A stretch of 64,000 nucleotides of DNA from an uncultured Eubacteriales bacterium (lineage in GTDB: Bacteria; Bacillota; Clostridia; Oscillospirales; Acutalibacteraceae), in NCBI GenBank assembly GCA_949292775.1, contig CASFBL010000005.1, positions 1 through 64,000 on the forward strand, written 5' to 3'. The notes under the pieces were generated by a model, which had not been told where the DNA came from, did not search any database, and saw only the letters and a list, made by a program, of their open reading frames with translations. Positions within the stretch are counted from its first letter, which is position 1. Each line of letters opens with the position of its first letter. Position numbers and translations under genes: made by a program. This document shows, in pieces, positions 61,278 to 64,000 of this stretch.

Positions 61278-62612
61278 ATGAAAGAAGAAAACAGAAAATA
61301 TGCCGAAGAGGCCTATTCCATCGTCCGCCATGCAGCGGAAAAGATTGGCTCGCGGCTTCCCGGGTCCGACGGCGAAAAGAAATTTGCCGAGTATATGGGT
61401 GATAAGCTCAAAGAAATCGGCATCACACCGAAAAAAGAGGAGTTTGCGGTTTCTCCGCGGTCTTCCATCGGCGGCATTCCCTATGCCGGTTGGTTTGGCG
61501 TTGCGATGAGCGCGCTCGTCTACTTCGCACTCGGCATCAACTCGCTTTGGTTCGGCATGGCGCTTGCCGGCATTTGCTGCCTGTTGTGGCTTGTTTTAAG
61601 CGTATTTTTGTACAAACCTTGGTTTGACATGTTCTTTAAGCAGGAAATCTCCCAGAATACATACGGCGAGCTTGTGCCCGAAGACGGCAAATATGATTAC
61701 ACCATCATTTTGTCCGGGCATACCGATACCAGCTGGACATGGCGTCACTCCGAGCACGCTTACAAATACCGCAACAAGCCAATTCTCGGTATTCTTGCGA
61801 CCTACGGCAAAGTCGGTTTCGGCGCACTTTGTGTGTTTTTCCTGATTGGCGCTTCCATTGCTATCTCTGTAATTATCGGCGGCTGCTATGCGAATGCATC
61901 TTGGGCGCTGGAAACTTATTATTCCGCTTCCTTCCAAAACTTCCTGTTTGCTATGCACTTTTTGCCGATTGTGACCGCTATCGGCAGTGCGTTTGTCATT
62001 ATGTGGGGCGACCCGAACGAGCGCAACGCTTCCCGCGGCGCTATGGATAACGCAACCGGCTGCGCATTGAGCTATGCAGTTATCAAATACTTCAAAGAAA
62101 ATCCTGACAAAATGCCGAAAAACTGCCGCATTGTTGATTTTAACTGCGGTTCTGAAGAAGCAGGCCTGCGCGGTTCCATGGCATTTGCTGAGGAACACAA
62201 AAACGACGACATGCTTAAAAACGCGTGGAATATCAATATCGACTCCGTAGCGGATAAGGATTATTTTGAGGTCGTTATTAAAGACGACTGGCAATTCACC
62301 CGCTTTGATAAAGATATGGAGCAGATGTTTAAAGATACCTTCCAAGAACTCGGTATCGTCAGCAAAACAAACGGCTGCATCCACAACCCCGTCGGCGGCT
62401 GCGACAGCACGCCGATGACAAAAGCAGGCGTGAAATCCGTCACCTTTGCCGCACAGGACCCGGTGCTGACTTATTACTATCACACTTGGCGTGATATGCC
62501 CGACCGCTTCTCCATGGAGACTGTCGGCGACGGCTTTGATGTGGTGCTCGGCGTTATTGAAAAGATTGCGGCGTTCCAGGAAAAGAACGGCTATAACGGC
62601 CCGCAGAAATAA
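61278..62612 (+). CDS. M28-family metallopeptidase with membrane insert
   Basis: 444 residues. A di-zinc aminopeptidase core: SGHTDTSWTWR, GAMDNATGCALSYAVIKY, CGSEEAGLRGSMAFAEEH, NIDSVAD and YYYHTWRDMPDRFS give the His/Asp/Glu ligands. Between the N-terminal part and the core lie hydrophobic helices (about 66-112, two), and a further pair (about 174-200 and 220-240) is placed inside the core after the first ligand. No signal peptide. The enzyme is probably embedded in the membrane with its active site on one face; which face is unclear. Own promoter and terminator. RBS AAGGAGGAG. Confidence 0.83.
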   Translation: MKEENRKYAEEAYSIVRHAAEKIGSRLPGSDGEKKFAEYMGDKLKEIGITPKKEEFAVSPRSSIGGIPYAGWFGVAMSALVYFALGINSLWFGMALAGICCLLWLVLSVFLYKPWFDMFFKQEISQNTYGELVPEDGKYDYTIILSGHTDTSWTWRHSEHAYKYRNKPILGILATYGKVGFGALCVFFLIGASIAISVIIGGCYANASWALETYYSASFQNFLFAMHFLPIVTAIGSAFVIMWGDPNERNASRGAMDNATGCALSYAVIKYFKENPDKMPKNCRIVDFNCGSEEAGLRGSMAFAEEHKNDDMLKNAWNINIDSVADKDYFEVVIKDDWQFTRFDKDMEQMFKDTFQELGIVSKTNGCIHNPVGGCDSTPMTKAGVKSVTFAAQDPVLTYYYHTWRDMPDRFSMETVGDGFDVVLGVIEKIAAFQEKNGYNGPQK

Positions 62613-62621
62613 ACTGAACGC

Positions 62622-62664
62622 AAAAAAAAGCCCCGGCTGCTGTTGCAGCCGGGGTTCTTTTTTT
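62622..62664. terminator. bidirectional terminator between M28 and epimerase genes
   Basis: CCCCGGCTGC (62631-62640), TGTT loop, GCAGCCGGGG (62645-62654), with A8 before and T-rich TTCTTTTTTT after. The right side overlaps the last bases of the convergent gene. Confidence 0.92.
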
Positions 62665-63520
62665 ACGCTTCCTCCATTTCAGCAGACCAGCAAAATGAAA
62701 AGCTTTCGCCCGCGGGAAGCACTTCAATACCGCGTTTCTTTGAAAAATCTTCAGCCTTTTCATAACTGTCGTTGATGCCGTGCCACGGCTCAATGCAGAC
62801 AAACGGTGCGTTCGGCTTTGCCCAAATGGCTAAAAACGGAACATCGCCGAAAATGAAATGCACTTTTGTGCGGCTTTCTTCACAGTTCAGTGTAACCGAT
62901 TTCGATTGCACGCCTTCAAAAATCAGCGCATCCTTGTCAAACAGATGCTCGGTGATGACCAGTGTGTCGCTGTTTTCTAAAATCCAATCTTTTTCGCCGG
63001 TAATGACCGAATCGTGGTCGATGCGCTCGCTATAAAGCGTTTCCGGCTTTTCAAACACGAGCTTGTCACCGACGGTGCAGTTGAACGCCGGGTGCGCACC
63101 TATGGAAAAATACATGGTGCAATCATTTGTATTTTTTACAGTGTGCGTTACAGTCAAACGGTTACCGTCGAGCGAAAAGGTGATATACAGTTCATAGCGA
63201 TAGGGGTAGTTTTGAAGCGTGTCTTCGTTCTCCGTCTGCAAAAAGACCAGCTTAGTTTCCGTTTGCTGGACGCATTGGAACGCGCGGTGTCGCGCAAGCC
63301 CGTGACGGATGATGTTATAGTTCTTTCCGTCTATTGTACATTGGTCGTCTAAAAGCTTTCCGATAATCGGGAACAAAATCGGCGACTGCCCGTTCCAAAC
63401 GGTCGGGTCGCCCTGCCAAAGGAATTCATGCCCGGTCTTTTGAGTCTTCACACTCGAAAGCACCGCACCGAAGTTTTCAACCTCTATTTTTAAAAATGCA
63501 TTTTGAATTGCAGCGCGCAT
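62663..63520 (-). CDS. aldose 1-epimerase-like (LacX-type) protein
   Basis: 285-residue galactose-mutarotase-fold protein. [22 protein letters not shown] and [10 protein letters not shown] (with the conserved His) are typical of the LacX/YeaD-like branch; [10 protein letters not shown] supplies the second His, and [11 protein letters not shown] the acidic region. It should interconvert alpha and beta anomers of a sugar or sugar phosphate. ATG 63520 is preferred to 63526, since AGGAGG abuts the first ATG. Own promoter at 63548-63576. Confidence 0.86.
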   Translation of the reverse strand: MRAAIQNAFLKIEVENFGAVLSSVKTQKTGHEFLWQGDPTVWNGQSPILFPIIGKLLDDQCTIDGKNYNIIRHGLARHRAFQCVQQTETKLVFLQTENEDTLQNYPYRYELYITFSLDGNRLTVTHTVKNTNDCTMYFSIGAHPAFNCTVGDKLVFEKPETLYSERIDHDSVITGEKDWILENSDTLVITEHLFDKDALIFEGVQSKSVTLNCEESRTKVHFIFGDVPFLAIWAKPNAPFVCIEPWHGINDSYEKAEDFSKKRGIEVLPAGESFSFCWSAEMEEA

Positions 63521-63547
63521 ATGCATCCTCCTTTACTTTTCAACTAA

Positions 63548-63576
63548 ATCATAGCACCAAATGTGGGTGCCGTCTA
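63548..63576 (-). promoter_or_regulatory. promoter of the epimerase-like gene
   Basis: On the minus strand TAGACG (63576-63571), 17-base spacer, TATGAT (63553-63548) with TGC before it. Confidence 0.6.
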
Positions 63577-63615
63577 TCCTTTTTTACGAAAAAAACAAGA
63601 TGTGGTGGTTTCTTA

Positions 63616-63644
63616 TTGACACGGAACCTCGAAAGGTGTAAATT
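63616..63644 (+). promoter_or_regulatory. sigmaA promoter of the NCS2 permease gene
   Basis: TTGACA (63616-63621), 17-base spacer, TAAATT (63639-63644). The leader is only about 25 bases, too short for a purine riboswitch, and none is seen. Confidence 0.75.
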
Positions 63645-63675
63645 TATATGGAAAAAATTTAACGGGGGAGATATT

Positions 63676-64000
63676 ATGTCGAAAAAACAAAAAATCGCTG
63701 TCGGCGAGACCGGCATCTACGACGCGCGCACACTCGGCGTGCCGAAGATGATCATTCTCGGCTTCCAGCACACTTTCGCCATGTTTGGTGCTACGGTTTT
63801 GGTGCCGCTTTTAACCGGCCTTAACATGCAGACCACATTGCTTATGGCGGGTCTCGGAACTTTGTTGTTCCACTTGATTACCGGCAGACGCGTGCCGATT
63901 TTCCTCGGCTCTTCGTTTGCGTTCCTCGGCGGTTACGCCGCCGTAACGGGTATGGCGCCTGCGGGCTCTGACCCAAAAACCATGCTGCCGTACGCCTGCC
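63676..64000 (+). CDS. uracil/xanthine permease (NCS2 family), 3' partial
   Basis: The first 108 residues of a nucleobase:cation symporter; the gene leaves the window on the right. [25 protein letters not shown] is the conserved first helix, followed by [17 protein letters not shown] and [18 protein letters not shown] with the QH motif of UraA-like carriers. The start ATG 63676 has ACGGGGGAG upstream. Uracil or xanthine specificity cannot be told from this part. Confidence 0.9.
   Translation, partial: MSKKQKIAVGETGIYDARTLGVPKMIILGFQHTFAMFGATVLVPLLTGLNMQTTLLMAGLGTLLFHLITGRRVPIFLGSSFAFLGGYAAVTGMAPAGSDPKTMLPYAC

Noticed and set aside
63521-63675. Purine or other riboswitch before the NCS2 permease
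   Set aside because: The promoter leaves a leader of about 25 bases and no conserved aptamer core is present.

Overview
The window looks like a chromosome segment from an anaerobic member of the Clostridia, probably an Oscillospirales/Ruminococcaceae-type gut bacterium. This rests on a Firmicutes-style dcw cluster, sigmaA promoters with 17-bp spacers, strong AGGAGG ribosome sites, a Gram-positive LexA box (GAAC-N4-GTTC), an ECF transporter, a sortase-type IPKTG signal, and flavin/Fe-S redox enzymes without aerobic respiration genes. No rRNA, tRNA or CRISPR array was seen. The last bases open a purine/uracil permease that runs off the right edge; murF runs off the left edge.

Layout. 1-8337: cell-wall and division cluster murF-mraY-ftsW-murG-murA-ftsQ-ftsZ, with no murD in its usual place. 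8343-9026: a PHP phosphoesterase on the minus strand. 9220-14301: NuoE- and NuoF-like subunits plus a 941-residue flavin/Fe-S fusion, a candidate NAD(P)H/ferredoxin complex. 14189-20422: a promoter, a cobalamin riboswitch with terminator, and an operon for a wall-anchored alpha-barrel protein, a DUF4430 lipoprotein, EcfT, a fused EcfA1A2, an S component, then metF. The first two proteins match the two halves of animal transcobalamin/intrinsic factor, so this is read as a split B12-capture system. 20437-22499: DUF5685 protein, a J-domain protein lacking HPD, and a membrane protein. 22599-28872: pyrE, radC and an SOS-controlled uvrB-uvrA pair.

28952-33914 (minus): a two-component system and an ABC exporter-like pair that share a 16-bp box and are probably autoregulated. 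34043-40706 (minus): FAD oxidase (alkyl-DHAP-synthase-like), FGGY kinase, DUF1667, an NAD/FAD oxidoreductase and a GlpA-like dehydrogenase with an N-terminal BON-like domain. A divergent TetR gene follows, then two GPH-type transporters with very large cytoplasmic tails flanking a leucine-rich-repeat lipoprotein. CGA(C/G)TCG motifs at both the oxidoreductase operon promoter and the first transporter suggest one TetR regulon. 48138-51647: AraC regulator, RluA-type pseudouridine synthase, PII-like protein with a Kef-type antiporter.

51730-61107: a small lipoprotein with a hairpin leader, then a complete myo-inositol operon iolJ-C-B-D-E-A-(REP transposase)-iolG, enough to convert inositol to DHAP, CO2 and acetyl-CoA, but with no local iolR or obvious inositol transporter. 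The transposase gene carries a perfect inverted pair of 25-bp REP-like elements inside its reading frame. 61278-64000: a membrane-spanning M28 peptidase, an aldose-epimerase-like protein and the partial NCS2 permease. All functions are inferred from sequence reading only; no database search was run.
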